This document shows, one piece after another, positions 1-7,477 of a stretch of DNA of 64,000 nt (positions are counted from its first letter, which is position 1; each line of letters opens with the position of its first letter). The DNA is taken from contig WGNG01000022.1 in assembly GCA_016124675.1 (NCBI GenBank), positions 19,264 through 83,263 of the forward strand, in the 5' to 3' direction. The notes below the pieces were generated by a model. The model searched no databases, was not told the DNA's origin, and was given only the letters and a program-made list of their open reading frames with translations. The position numbers were made by a program, and so were the translations under genes. The DNA is from Alphaproteobacteria bacterium (lineage in GTDB: Bacteria; Pseudomonadota; Alphaproteobacteria; Caulobacterales; Maricaulaceae).

Positions 1-166
1 GCACTGCGGCGTTGAGCATGCTGGCCAGCATCGGCTCCCCGGCGGCGGCCGACGCCGCGTCAAAGCGCAGGCGCGACCAGACCTGCCCCATGCCCGACGG
101 GATCGGGCGCACATTGCCGGAGGCGGGGGCGGAGGCAGGCGCGGTCTGCGAGGTGTCGGCGGCCAT
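1..166 (-). CDS. cysE: Serine O-acetyltransferase, N-terminal fragment (runs off the window edge)
   Basis: Only the first 55 codons are present; the gene continues leftwards out of the window. The translation begins MAADTSQTAPAS and reaches VWSRLRFDAAS followed by GEPMLASMLNAAV. The EPMLAS block with its surrounding helix is the conserved N-terminal signature of CysE, which acetylates L-serine with acetyl-CoA as the first step of cysteine synthesis. The start lies 5 nt downstream of the Nudix gene's stop on the same strand, so the two are probably co-transcribed. The catalytic left-handed beta-helix domain is outside the window, so the call rests on the N-terminal motif alone. Confidence 0.75.
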   Translation of the reverse strand, partial: MAADTSQTAPASAPASGNVRPIPSGMGQVWSRLRFDAASAAAGEPMLASMLNAAV

Positions 167-171
167 GACGC

Positions 172-789
172 TTACGCCCCTTTCGGCGCTGTGGATCCGG
201 TCAGGATGGCGCGCGCCAGCTCCGGCTCCAGCTGGCCATGGCGCGCGGCATAGTCGGCGGCGGCGAGCAGCGTCAGGGTGAAGCCGTCGCGAATCTCGCC
301 TGACATGGCCATGGCGAGGGCGTCCTGCAAGCCTACCCGTTTCATTTGCATGTCGGCCTCCGCGCCTTCGCGGTCCGGCTCGCCCGCCTCCAGATCCCAG
401 GCGATGAAGCCGATGGCGCGCTCGGTGGTGACGGAATTGGAGACGTCATAATCGATCAGGAAATGCCAGCGCCGCGCGGTGAGGCCGGTCTCTTCCTTCA
501 GCTCGCGCCGGGCCGACACCAGCGGATCGACGTCGCGCGGCCCGCCGCCTTCGGGCAATTCCCAGCTCCAGGCGTCCAGCGCGAAGCGGTGCTGGCCCAC
601 CAGCATGATCGTGCCGTCGGGGAAGACCGGAACGATCCCGATGGCGAGATTGCGCGGCTCGAACACGCCATAGACGCTGGGCGCGCCATCGGGCTGGCGC
701 ACCTCGTAATGGCGCAGCTGCACCCAGGCATTTTCATAGGCGAGGCGCTCGGACGTGATGGTCCACAGGCCGCGGCGGCGTTCAGTCAT
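172..789 (-). CDS. Nudix hydrolase, ADP-ribose pyrophosphatase-like
   Basis: This 205-residue protein has a single Nudix domain of the ADP-sugar pyrophosphatase type, which cleaves nucleoside diphosphate-linked compounds such as ADP-ribose. The Nudix box follows WELPEGGGP and ends in RELKEETGL, so the metal-binding core REUxEExGU is intact. The Glu that normally stands seven residues before REL is a Val (GGPRDV-DPLVSAR). The gene begins 15 nt after the RND permease stop and ends 5 nt before cysE, so it may be read from the efflux operon or form a pair with cysE. The exact substrate cannot be read from the sequence. Confidence 0.85.
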   Translation of the reverse strand: MTERRRGLWTITSERLAYENAWVQLRHYEVRQPDGAPSVYGVFEPRNLAIGIVPVFPDGTIMLVGQHRFALDAWSWELPEGGGPRDVDPLVSARRELKEETGLTARRWHFLIDYDVSNSVTTERAIGFIAWDLEAGEPDREGAEADMQMKRVGLQDALAMAMSGEIRDGFTLTLLAAADYAARHGQLEPELARAILTGSTAPKGA

Positions 790-804
790 CAGCGTCTCCG
801 GGCG

Positions 805-3800
805 TCAGGCAATGGCCGGCGCAGGCTGGCGCGCGCGCAGCTTGCGGTCAAACCGCACCAGCAGCACGAAGGCGGCGGGCGCGAAGATCAGCGCCAGCAC
901 GGCCGAGCCCGCCACCCCGCCCGCCACCGCCGCCGCAAACGGCAGCCAGAAGGAATCGCCTTCGATCAGAAGCGGCGCGAACCCGCCGATCGTGGTCAGC
1001 GTGGTGGCGATGATGTGCCGCGTGGCGTCGACGACGGTCTCACGGATGGCGGCCGGATCGCCCGACAGCGCCTGAGGACTGGACTTGAGGGCGGAGAGCA
1101 CCACGATCGATCCGTTGATCGACAGGCCCACCAGGCCCAGCGAACCGACGATGGCGTTGAAGCCCAGCGGCGTGCCGAACATCCACACCCCGAACATGGC
1201 CAGGCCCACCGACAGGAAGCCAACGGTGAAGATGATCCCGGCATAGCGGAAGGAATTGAAGGCCAGCACCACCGAGGCGACGATCAGGATGAGCAGCGGG
1301 ATGGCGGTGGACATGAGGTCGGCCATCGCCTCGCCCTGGCTTTCCGCCTCGCCGCCAATGATGATGCGATAGCCAGGCGGCAGGGCTATGCCCTCTTCAG
1401 CGAAACGGCGCTGAAACTCGGCCAGCACCGGGGCGGGCAGGACATAGGGCTCCAGATAGGCGAAGATCGGATTGGTGCGCTCGCCGTCAAGCCGCTGGAT
1501 GGACGCCGTCACGGGCGCCAGGGTAAACTGGCCCAGCGCCGACAGGCCCGCCAGCTCGCCGCCCGGACCGCGGCCCGGCAGCGGGGTTGCGCCCAGACCC
1601 TCGATAGCGTCTCGCCGGACATCCGGGGCGATCACCCGCACCGGCAATTCCTCCACCCCTTCCAGCACCGACCCGCCCGGCACGCCGTCGATATCGGCGC
1701 GCAGGCGACCGGCGAGATCGGTAAGGCGCAAGCCTGCGAGGCCTGCTTCGGCCTCGTCCGCATCCAGGCGGGCCACCGGCTGGCCGAGCTCCAGATTGGC
1801 CTGCGTATAGGTGACGCCCGGCACGCCGGCCAGGATGCGCCTGATGTCGGCGCCGATCCGGTCGAGCACCGCAAAGTCCGGCCCGACAACGGACAATTCC
1901 ACCGGCGCCTGGGTGGGCGGGCCCTGCTCGAACGGCAGGGCGAGCACCTGCGCGTCGGGGAAGGCAAGGATGGCGTCGCGCTGGAAGGCGGTGACGATCC
2001 GCTCGGAGGCGGCCTTCGAGCGCGCGCGCACGTAACCGGAGGCGAAGTTGGGCCGGCCCTGCACCATGTTCATCATGTTGTAGTAGACGCGCGGCGAACC
2101 GGCGCCGGCGACCCAGACCACATCCTCCACCCCGTCATAGGTGTAGAGCATGTCGGTGGCCTGCTCGATGCGCGCGCGGGTCTGCTCGATGGAGAAGGAG
2201 GCCGGCAGGACGAGGCGCACCTGGAACATGTCGCGCTCGGTGGGCGGAAAGAACTGGCTGGGCAGGGTCGTGGCCGCGGCGAACCCCGCCACCGGCAGGA
2301 TCAGGCTGAGCGCGATGCCGAGCGCTGGCTGGGCGGTGACGGCGTCCAGCACCTTGCGGTAGGCGAAGGCCAGAGGCCGCGAGCGCAGCCCGTCGCGCAG
2401 GAAGCCGCGATGGACCCCTTCGGGCGCGGCATCGTCGAACAGGGCGGCCAGGCCCAGGATGACGGTGAAGGCGAGCACGAAGCTCGCGCCGACGGCGAAG
2501 ATCACCGACACGCCGATCATGGAGATGAATTCACCCGCCGCGCCGGGCATCAGGGCGATGGGCGCAAAGGCGAAGATGGTGGTCAGGGTGGACGCCAGGA
2601 GCGGCCCGAACAAAGTGCGCGCCGCCTTGTCCACCGCCGCCGAGCGATCCATGCCGCGTGAGCGCAACAGCCGGTAATCGTCCACCACGACGATGGCGTT
2701 ATCGATCAGGAGCCCCAGAGCCACGACCAGGCCCGTCACCGACATCTGGTGCAGCGGCGAGCCGTAGACATTGATGAGCACCATCACCAGCAGCACGGTG
2801 AGCGGCAGGGCCGAGCCGACGATCAGGGCGCTGCGCCAGCCCATCAGCAGGAACAGGACGCCAAAGACGATCAGCGCCGAGAAGCCGAGATTGGTGGCGA
2901 GGCCCGCAAGCCGGTCCACCACATAGTCGGCCTGGGCGAAGATGATCTCGGTCTCGACGCCCGGATTGGCCTGTGCAAACGTGCGCACGACGGCTTGGGC
3001 GCGGGCATCCCAGGCATCCACCTGGAGACCGGGCTCCAGATAGGCGGCCACGAAGATGGCGCGCTCGTTATTGCGCAAGGCCAGCGTCGCCGCCGGTTCG
3101 CGCACGCCGCGTTCGATGCGGGCGATGTCGGCGAGCTGGAGGAACCCGCCCGGCCCGGCGGCCACGGGCACGGCGCGCAGCCGGTCAAGATCATCAAAGG
3201 CGCCCGCCACCTCCACCGTCACGTCGAGGGATTGGCCTGCAAGGCGCCCGGCGGGGGCCTTGGAATCGGAGCGGGCGAGGATGCCGGCGATGTCAGCGGC
3301 GTTGAGCCCCAGCGAGGCGGCCGATTCGGGGTCGAGAATGACGCGCACCTCTTCCTCGGGCGCGCCGAACACCTCGGTCTGCTTGGTGCCGGCCGTGTTG
3401 CGCAGATTGTCTTCGAGATCCCGCGCCAGCCGGCCGAGCGAACCCAGCGAGGCTTCCGATCCGTCCGGCCAGCGCAGCGCCACGACCAGCGTGGCCGCGC
3501 CCATATACTGGCGGCGCACCTCAATGCTCTGCACGCCTTCAGGCAAGGACGGGCGCACGGACGAAACGCGGTCGCGGATCAGCGACCAGGCCTGCTCCAC
3601 CCGTGTCGGGTCAAGGTCCTCGCGAATGGAGATGCCGAGCTGGGAGACGTTGGCGCGGGTGGTGGAGCGCACCTCGTCCAGCTCCACCAGCTCCAGCAGG
3701 GCCGCCTCCATGGGCCGGGTCACGAGCGCCTCCATGCGCGTCGCGTCGGCGCCGGGCAGGATGATGGTGATGGACCCGAAGCGTTCGGTGAGCGAGGGGT

Positions 3801-3903
3801 CTTCCTGACGGCCCAGCACGCCCAGCGCGGCGAGGCCGGCTGCGCATACCAGAAAGATCGACAGGACGATCAGGCGCGGAAAGCGCACGAACAGGGTGAT
3901 CAT
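805..3903 (-). CDS. RND efflux transporter permease subunit
   Basis: This 1032-residue inner-membrane protein has the duplicated RND layout: an N-terminal membrane helix, a large periplasmic loop, a helix bundle, and the same again in the second half. It would exchange protons for drugs or other toxic compounds in a tripartite pump. The TM4 proton-relay segment reads GLLIDNAIVVVDD (around residues 397-409): the first Asp (D401) is kept, while the second Asp of AcrB-type pumps is Asn, a form seen in a broad HAE-like subfamily. Its ATG overlaps the adaptor stop by 4 nt (ATGA), so the two are translationally coupled. No outer-membrane channel gene lies nearby, so a channel encoded elsewhere is presumably used. 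Confidence 0.93.
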   Translation of the reverse strand: MITLFVRFPRLIVLSIFLVCAAGLAALGVLGRQEDPSLTERFGSITIILPGADATRMEALVTRPMEAALLELVELDEVRSTTRANVSQLGISIREDLDPTRVEQAWSLIRDRVSSVRPSLPEGVQSIEVRRQYMGAATLVVALRWPDGSEASLGSLGRLARDLEDNLRNTAGTKQTEVFGAPEEEVRVILDPESAASLGLNAADIAGILARSDSKAPAGRLAGQSLDVTVEVAGAFDDLDRLRAVPVAAGPGGFLQLADIARIERGVREPAATLALRNNERAIFVAAYLEPGLQVDAWDARAQAVVRTFAQANPGVETEIIFAQADYVVDRLAGLATNLGFSALIVFGVLFLLMGWRSALIVGSALPLTVLLVMVLINVYGSPLHQMSVTGLVVALGLLIDNAIVVVDDYRLLRSRGMDRSAAVDKAARTLFGPLLASTLTTIFAFAPIALMPGAAGEFISMIGVSVIFAVGASFVLAFTVILGLAALFDDAAPEGVHRGFLRDGLRSRPLAFAYRKVLDAVTAQPALGIALSLILPVAGFAAATTLPSQFFPPTERDMFQVRLVLPASFSIEQTRARIEQATDMLYTYDGVEDVVWVAGAGSPRVYYNMMNMVQGRPNFASGYVRARSKAASERIVTAFQRDAILAFPDAQVLALPFEQGPPTQAPVELSVVGPDFAVLDRIGADIRRILAGVPGVTYTQANLELGQPVARLDADEAEAGLAGLRLTDLAGRLRADIDGVPGGSVLEGVEELPVRVIAPDVRRDAIEGLGATPLPGRGPGGELAGLSALGQFTLAPVTASIQRLDGERTNPIFAYLEPYVLPAPVLAEFQRRFAEEGIALPPGYRIIIGGEAESQGEAMADLMSTAIPLLILIVASVVLAFNSFRYAGIIFTVGFLSVGLAMFGVWMFGTPLGFNAIVGSLGLVGLSINGSIVVLSALKSSPQALSGDPAAIRETVVDATRHIIATTLTTIGGFAPLLIEGDSFWLPFAAAVAGGVAGSAVLALIFAPAAFVLLVRFDRKLRARQPAPAIA

Positions 3904-5045
3904 GACGCGGCGCCTTCAGGACGCACGCGCTGACCCGGCGCCACGCGGCTGACGCCGGCGGCCAGCACCACATCGCCGTCATTGACCGCGCCGCGCACAT
4001 AGACCGTGTCGCCTTCGGCGTGCAGTACCTCCACGGGGCGCGGCTCGAGGCGGAAGGCGCCGTTCTCCGGGGCGAGCACATACATCGACCACAGGCCGCG
4101 CCGGCCCTCGGCCAGCGCCGTCACCGGCGCCCAGAAGCCGCGCTCGGCAAGATCGGTGCTGACCAGGATCCGCCCCACCGCGCCGCTGACCGCGCCATTG
4201 CCTGCCTCCAGGTCGAAGATGACGGTGACGGCGCGCTGCTCGCGCTCGATCACGCCGGTGACCGCGCGCAGGCGCGCCTGAGCCTGGCCTTGCGCAAACT
4301 CCACAGGGACGCTCTGGCCGGGCTCCAGCCGGGCGGCTTCCTCGGCAGGGATGGAGACGCGCATTTCAAGGCGCGCATCTTCCACCAGCGTCACCACCGG
4401 CGCGCCGGGCGGGGCGATGGCGCCCTCGTCGAGATGACGCGCGGTGATGACGCCATCAAACGGCGCGGTCAGGGCGGCGAGCTCCAGCCGGACGGCCAGG
4501 GCCTGGGCGCTGGCGCGCGCGGCGGCGGCGCCCGACTGGGCGGCGCGCTGGTTGGCGGCGGCTTCATCAAGGCGCTGGGCGGAGATATGGCCGCGATCAA
4601 CCAGCACCTGCTGGCGCTCCAGCGTCACCGCCGCGAGGCCGGCGCGGGTGTCGGCGGCGGCGGCTTCGGCGCGGGCGGCGGCGAGCTGGGCTTCCAGCGT
4701 GCGCGTGTCGAGCGTGGCCAGAACATCGCCAGCGGCGACCCGGTCGCCGACGCGCACGTTGACCGTCTCGATCCGGCCGCCGGACTCAAATCCCAGCGCA
4801 CTGGTGCGCCAGGCGGAGACCAGGCCCGGATAGCGCGTCTCCATGGCGGCGTGCGACTGATAGCGTGCGGAGAACGTCTCGACCGGCAGCGCCTCGGCGA
4901 CGACCACCGAGCGCGGTCCCGCGCCGGCCGCACGCAAGGCGCTGACGCCGATCACCGCCACGACGACCAGCGCCGCCACAGTCAGGACGGTGAGTGCGAA
5001 GCGGCTGGCCCCGCCCCTGAAAATGCCTGTCACTCCACCCGCCAT
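3900..5045 (-). CDS. RND efflux periplasmic adaptor (membrane fusion protein)
   Basis: This is an HlyD/AcrA-type adaptor of 381 residues. An N-terminal membrane anchor (FALTVLTVAALVVVAVIGV) is followed by a split lipoyl domain (VRVGDRVAAGDVLATLDTR; FDGVITARHLDEGAIAPPG), an alpha-helical hairpin rich in Ala/Glu/Arg, and a beta-barrel and membrane-proximal domain. It links the RND permease to the outer-membrane channel. The ATG at 5045 was chosen because GGGAG lies 8 nt upstream; an in-frame GTG at 5069 would start almost at the predicted transcription start and has no ribosome site. It is transcribed from the promoter/operator region just downstream of the TetR gene. Confidence 0.9.
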   Translation of the reverse strand: MAGGVTGIFRGGASRFALTVLTVAALVVVAVIGVSALRAAGAGPRSVVVAEALPVETFSARYQSHAAMETRYPGLVSAWRTSALGFESGGRIETVNVRVGDRVAAGDVLATLDTRTLEAQLAAARAEAAAADTRAGLAAVTLERQQVLVDRGHISAQRLDEAAANQRAAQSGAAAARASAQALAVRLELAALTAPFDGVITARHLDEGAIAPPGAPVVTLVEDARLEMRVSIPAEEAARLEPGQSVPVEFAQGQAQARLRAVTGVIEREQRAVTVIFDLEAGNGAVSGAVGRILVSTDLAERGFWAPVTALAEGRRGLWSMYVLAPENGAFRLEPRPVEVLHAEGDTVYVRGAVNDGDVVLAAGVSRVAPGQRVRPEGAAS

Positions 5046-5073
5046 GACGCCCGCTCCCGCAATGATCACGGGG

Positions 5074-5114
5074 AATATATATCAGCGAACAGCGTTGGCA
5101 AAGTGAACAGCGTT
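5074..5114 (-). promoter_or_regulatory. Efflux operon promoter with overlapping direct-repeat operator
   Basis: Two identical 10-bp words, GAACAGCGTT on the plus strand, sit at 5087-5096 and 5105-5114, exactly 18 bp apart. Each contains the small palindrome AAC-AGC-GTT. Read on the minus strand, TTGCCA (5101-5096) and TATATT (5079-5074) form a -35/-10 pair with a 16-nt spacer; one repeat fills the spacer and the other lies just upstream of -35. This geometry fits a repressor site, and the TetR-family gene immediately upstream is the natural candidate regulator. The repeats are seen directly; the regulator assignment is inference. Confidence 0.6.
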
Positions 5115-5137
5115 AAATATTTTCAAGGTTCGGCGGA

Positions 5138-5815
5138 TCAGAAGCTCTGGCCGGCTTCCATCAGCTCGATCAGCTTCCTCGACCCCAGGCCGCGCAGCAT
5201 CATGTCGCTGTGAAACGCGATCAGCTCGTCAAGCTCCAGCTGCCGGCGGCCTGGCTTCTCGCGCGGGAAATCGGGGATCGTCACCGCCAGTATGGTGAGC
5301 CCATGGGCGGACGACCAGACGCTGGTGGCCGCCAGATCGAGATCGGATGGCCGGAACCAGCCCGCCTCCATGCTCTCCTGGATCATCAGGCGCAGATGTT
5401 CGTTGGCAGCGAAGGCGTAGGTGTCCTCGGCCACATCGCTGTCACCGCTGAAACCGGCGAAGGCCAGGCGGTAATGATCCGGTTGCTCCAGGCCCGTCTC
5501 CACATAGGCGCGCAGGCAGCGCGTGCACAGCATGGGCCCGGACTCGATGGAGGCGCAGACATCCTGCATGCGCTTGAGGAGGCGCTCGAAGAAACCCTCG
5601 CGGATTTCCTTGAACAGGGCTTCCTTGGAATTGAAATACTTGTAGAGCGCGGCGGGCGAGTAATCGATGCGCTCGGCGATGCGGCGCATGGACAGGCCCG
5701 CCTCGCCCTCTTCAGCGAAAATCTCTTCGGCGGCGACAATAATCGCGTCGCGCACACGCCGCCGGCGCCGTTCGGCGGGGCTGAGGTCCTCGTGCGTGAC
5801 GGAGTCTGCTGGCAT
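5138..5815 (-). CDS. TetR/AcrR-family transcriptional regulator
   Basis: This is a 225-residue one-component repressor. The N-terminal helix-turn-helix spans about residues 20-65 (AAEEIFAEEGEAGLSMRRIA, then DYSPAALYKYFNSKEALF), typical of TetR. The C-terminal ligand-binding half resembles the WHG-type domain (AYVETGLEQPDHYRLAF). It lies directly upstream of the efflux adaptor and permease on the same strand, separated by 92 bp that hold the direct-repeat operator. It probably represses the efflux operon until a toxic ligand binds. Its own promoter region (5835-5870) is AT-rich. Confidence 0.9.
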   Translation of the reverse strand: MPADSVTHEDLSPAERRRRRVRDAIIVAAEEIFAEEGEAGLSMRRIAERIDYSPAALYKYFNSKEALFKEIREGFFERLLKRMQDVCASIESGPMLCTRCLRAYVETGLEQPDHYRLAFAGFSGDSDVAEDTYAFAANEHLRLMIQESMEAGWFRPSDLDLAATSVWSSAHGLTILAVTIPDFPREKPGRRQLELDELIAFHSDMMLRGLGSRKLIELMEAGQSF

Positions 5816-5942
5816 GGTCCATCCTCTGAGTGCGCAAACTATATATGGATATAATCCTCAAGCATGATCATGAACCGGGCCATTGCGCAAGTTCGCCCTC
5901 ACCCGCCACACTGGCCTGCCCGTACCCCAAGCCGGAAAGCCG

Positions 5943-6575
5943 ATGCCCATGACACGCCTTCTCCCGCCGCCCGCACCGGGCGCTGACGCCGCCCTGCCCG
6001 CCGCGACGCCCAGCGCGCAGACGCTGACGCTGCTGGCCCAGCGCCGGTCCACAACGGCGCGCCTGATGACGGGTCCGGGACCGGACGCGCAGCAGCGCGA
6101 CGCGCTGCTGCGCCTGGCGGCGCGCACGCCGGACCATGGCAAGCTGTTTCCCTGGCGCTTCATCACATTCGAGGGCGAGGCGCGCGCCCGCTTCGGCGAT
6201 ATCCTGGAGGCGCGCCTGCGCGATCTGGAGCCGGAAGCGCCGCCCGAGCGCTTCGAGCTGGAGCGCAATCGCTTCACCCGCGCGCCGCTGGTGATCGCGG
6301 TGATTTCCGACGTCACCGAGAATCACAAGATTCCTGAATGGGAGCAGATCCTGTCGGCCGGCGCGGTGTGCCAGACCCTGCTGGTCGCCGCCAGCGCCAT
6401 GGGCTTCGCGGCGCAATGGCTGACCGAGTGGTATGCCTATGACCGCATCGCCCGCGCCGCGCTGGGCCTGGCCAGTGGCGAGCGGGTGGCGGGATTCATC
6501 TATATCGGCACGGCGGCCGAAAACCCCGCCGAGCGCCCCCGCAAACCCCCGCGCGTCAGCGCCTGGGGCGGGTAA
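5943..6575 (+). CDS. Nitroreductase family protein (YdjA-like)
   Basis: This 210-residue FMN-dependent oxidoreductase of the nitroreductase fold most resembles the small YdjA branch. Signature segments are LAQRRSTTARLM near the N-terminus (phosphate and FMN contact), RTPDHGKLFPWRF (the conserved APDHG..PWRF block) and the C-terminal GLASGERVAGFIYIGT. The ATG at 5943 was preferred to the upstream TTG at 5883 because the extra residues (RKFALTRHTG...) match nothing in the family and GGAAAG precedes the ATG. The gene is divergent from tetR. Substrate unknown; quinones and nitro-compounds are typical for the family. Confidence 0.87.
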   Translation: MPMTRLLPPPAPGADAALPAATPSAQTLTLLAQRRSTTARLMTGPGPDAQQRDALLRLAARTPDHGKLFPWRFITFEGEARARFGDILEARLRDLEPEAPPERFELERNRFTRAPLVIAVISDVTENHKIPEWEQILSAGAVCQTLLVAASAMGFAAQWLTEWYAYDRIARAALGLASGERVAGFIYIGTAAENPAERPRKPPRVSAWGG

Positions 6576-6700
6576 CCCCACCCGAACAGTCCGGAAGCGC
6601 TTGCGCTGGTGCGCGATTTAAATGATATACCATTTGGATCGAGCAGGGTGATCACGCCGCCGCGCCGGCGCCCCTGCCCTCACGGGACGGGGAGGCGTCG

Positions 6701-7393
6701 ATGTTGGAATTCTGGACCCAGTACGAGCTGGAGATCCTGCGCTGGCTGCACATTCTGGCCATGGTGTACTGGCTGGGCGGGGAGTGGGGCGTGTTCCAGA
6801 CCAGCTACAAGGTGGTCAATCCGCGCCTGTCCTTTGACGAGCGCATGCGCCACATGGACACCGCCTACCGCATCGACATCCTGGCGCGCACCGGCATCAT
6901 CACCCTGCTGCCGCTGGGCCTGCACATGGGCTATCTGTGGAATGTCCAGCCGCTGGGCGGCGGATGGCTGATCGCCATGTGGATCGTCTGGGCGGTGTGG
7001 ATGGGCGTCACCTACGGCGCGTTCTTCACGCGCGGCAAGCCGATCTGGAAAACGCTCAACTTCATCGAGGACTGCACGCGCTATGTGCTGATCCCCGCCC
7101 TGATCATCTCCGCCATCACCTCCTTCATGGGGATGGGCCCGTTCGAGGCCGGCGCGGGCCAGGGCTGGTACGCCGCCAAGGTGCTGACCTATGGCCTGGC
7201 GCTGATCATCGGCGTGATCCTGCGCTGGGTGATGCATGAATGGCAGGACAAGTTCCGCATCCTGGCCGCCGGCCCCGACGCCGCCGTGGAGGCCAAGCTG
7301 AACCGCTCCATCTCGATCGGGCGGGGCGTCGCCTATGTCTACTGGGTGCTGATCGCGATGACCTGCTTCTTCGCGGCGGTGAAGCCGTTCTGA
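6701..7393 (+). CDS. Integral membrane protein, CopD-like
   Basis: This 230-residue protein has about six predicted membrane helices (LRWLHILAMVYWLGGEW; IITLLPLGLHMGYLW; GWLIAMWIVWAVWMGV; YVLIPALIISAITSFMG; VLTYGLALIIGVILRWVM; VYWVLIAMTCFFAAV). The first helix, with WLHI...YWLGGEWGVF, resembles the His-containing opening helix of CopD and urate-oxidase-like membrane proteins, but I do not recognise a defined function. The ribosome site GGGGAGG lies 6 nt before the ATG. It ends 30 bp before a strong bidirectional terminator and is transcribed alone. Confidence 0.7.
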   Translation: MLEFWTQYELEILRWLHILAMVYWLGGEWGVFQTSYKVVNPRLSFDERMRHMDTAYRIDILARTGIITLLPLGLHMGYLWNVQPLGGGWLIAMWIVWAVWMGVTYGAFFTRGKPIWKTLNFIEDCTRYVLIPALIISAITSFMGMGPFEAGAGQGWYAAKVLTYGLALIIGVILRWVMHEWQDKFRILAAGPDAAVEAKLNRSISIGRGVAYVYWVLIAMTCFFAAVKPF

Positions 7394-7423
7394 TCTGAAT
7401 GCTCCGAGCGATCACCGGACAGA

Positions 7424-7458
7424 AAAAGGCCGGGCGGATTGTCTCTGCCCGGCCTTTT
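7424..7458. terminator. Bidirectional Rho-independent terminator
   Basis: A perfect 12-bp stem, AAAAGGCCGGGC (7424-7435) with GCCCGGCCTTTT (7447-7458), encloses an 11-nt loop. Because both arms end in A/T runs it can stop transcription from both converging genes, the membrane protein on the plus strand (stop 7393) and the M28 peptidase on the minus strand (stop 7478). Confidence 0.9.
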
Positions 7459-7477
7459 CGTGCGCGCAAGCTTGCGC

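Noticed and set aside
346..2661. A 771-codon open frame on the plus strand
   Set aside because: It runs antisense through the Nudix and RND genes, has a His/Arg/Gln/Gly-rich composition typical of high-GC shadow frames, and no motif. Similar long shadows at 14265-16424 (minus), 26982-28850 (minus) and 39887-41896 (plus) were rejected for the same reason.
5046..5069. GTG start for the efflux adaptor
   Set aside because: No ribosome site and it would fall at the predicted transcription start; the ATG at 5045 has GGGAG at good spacing.
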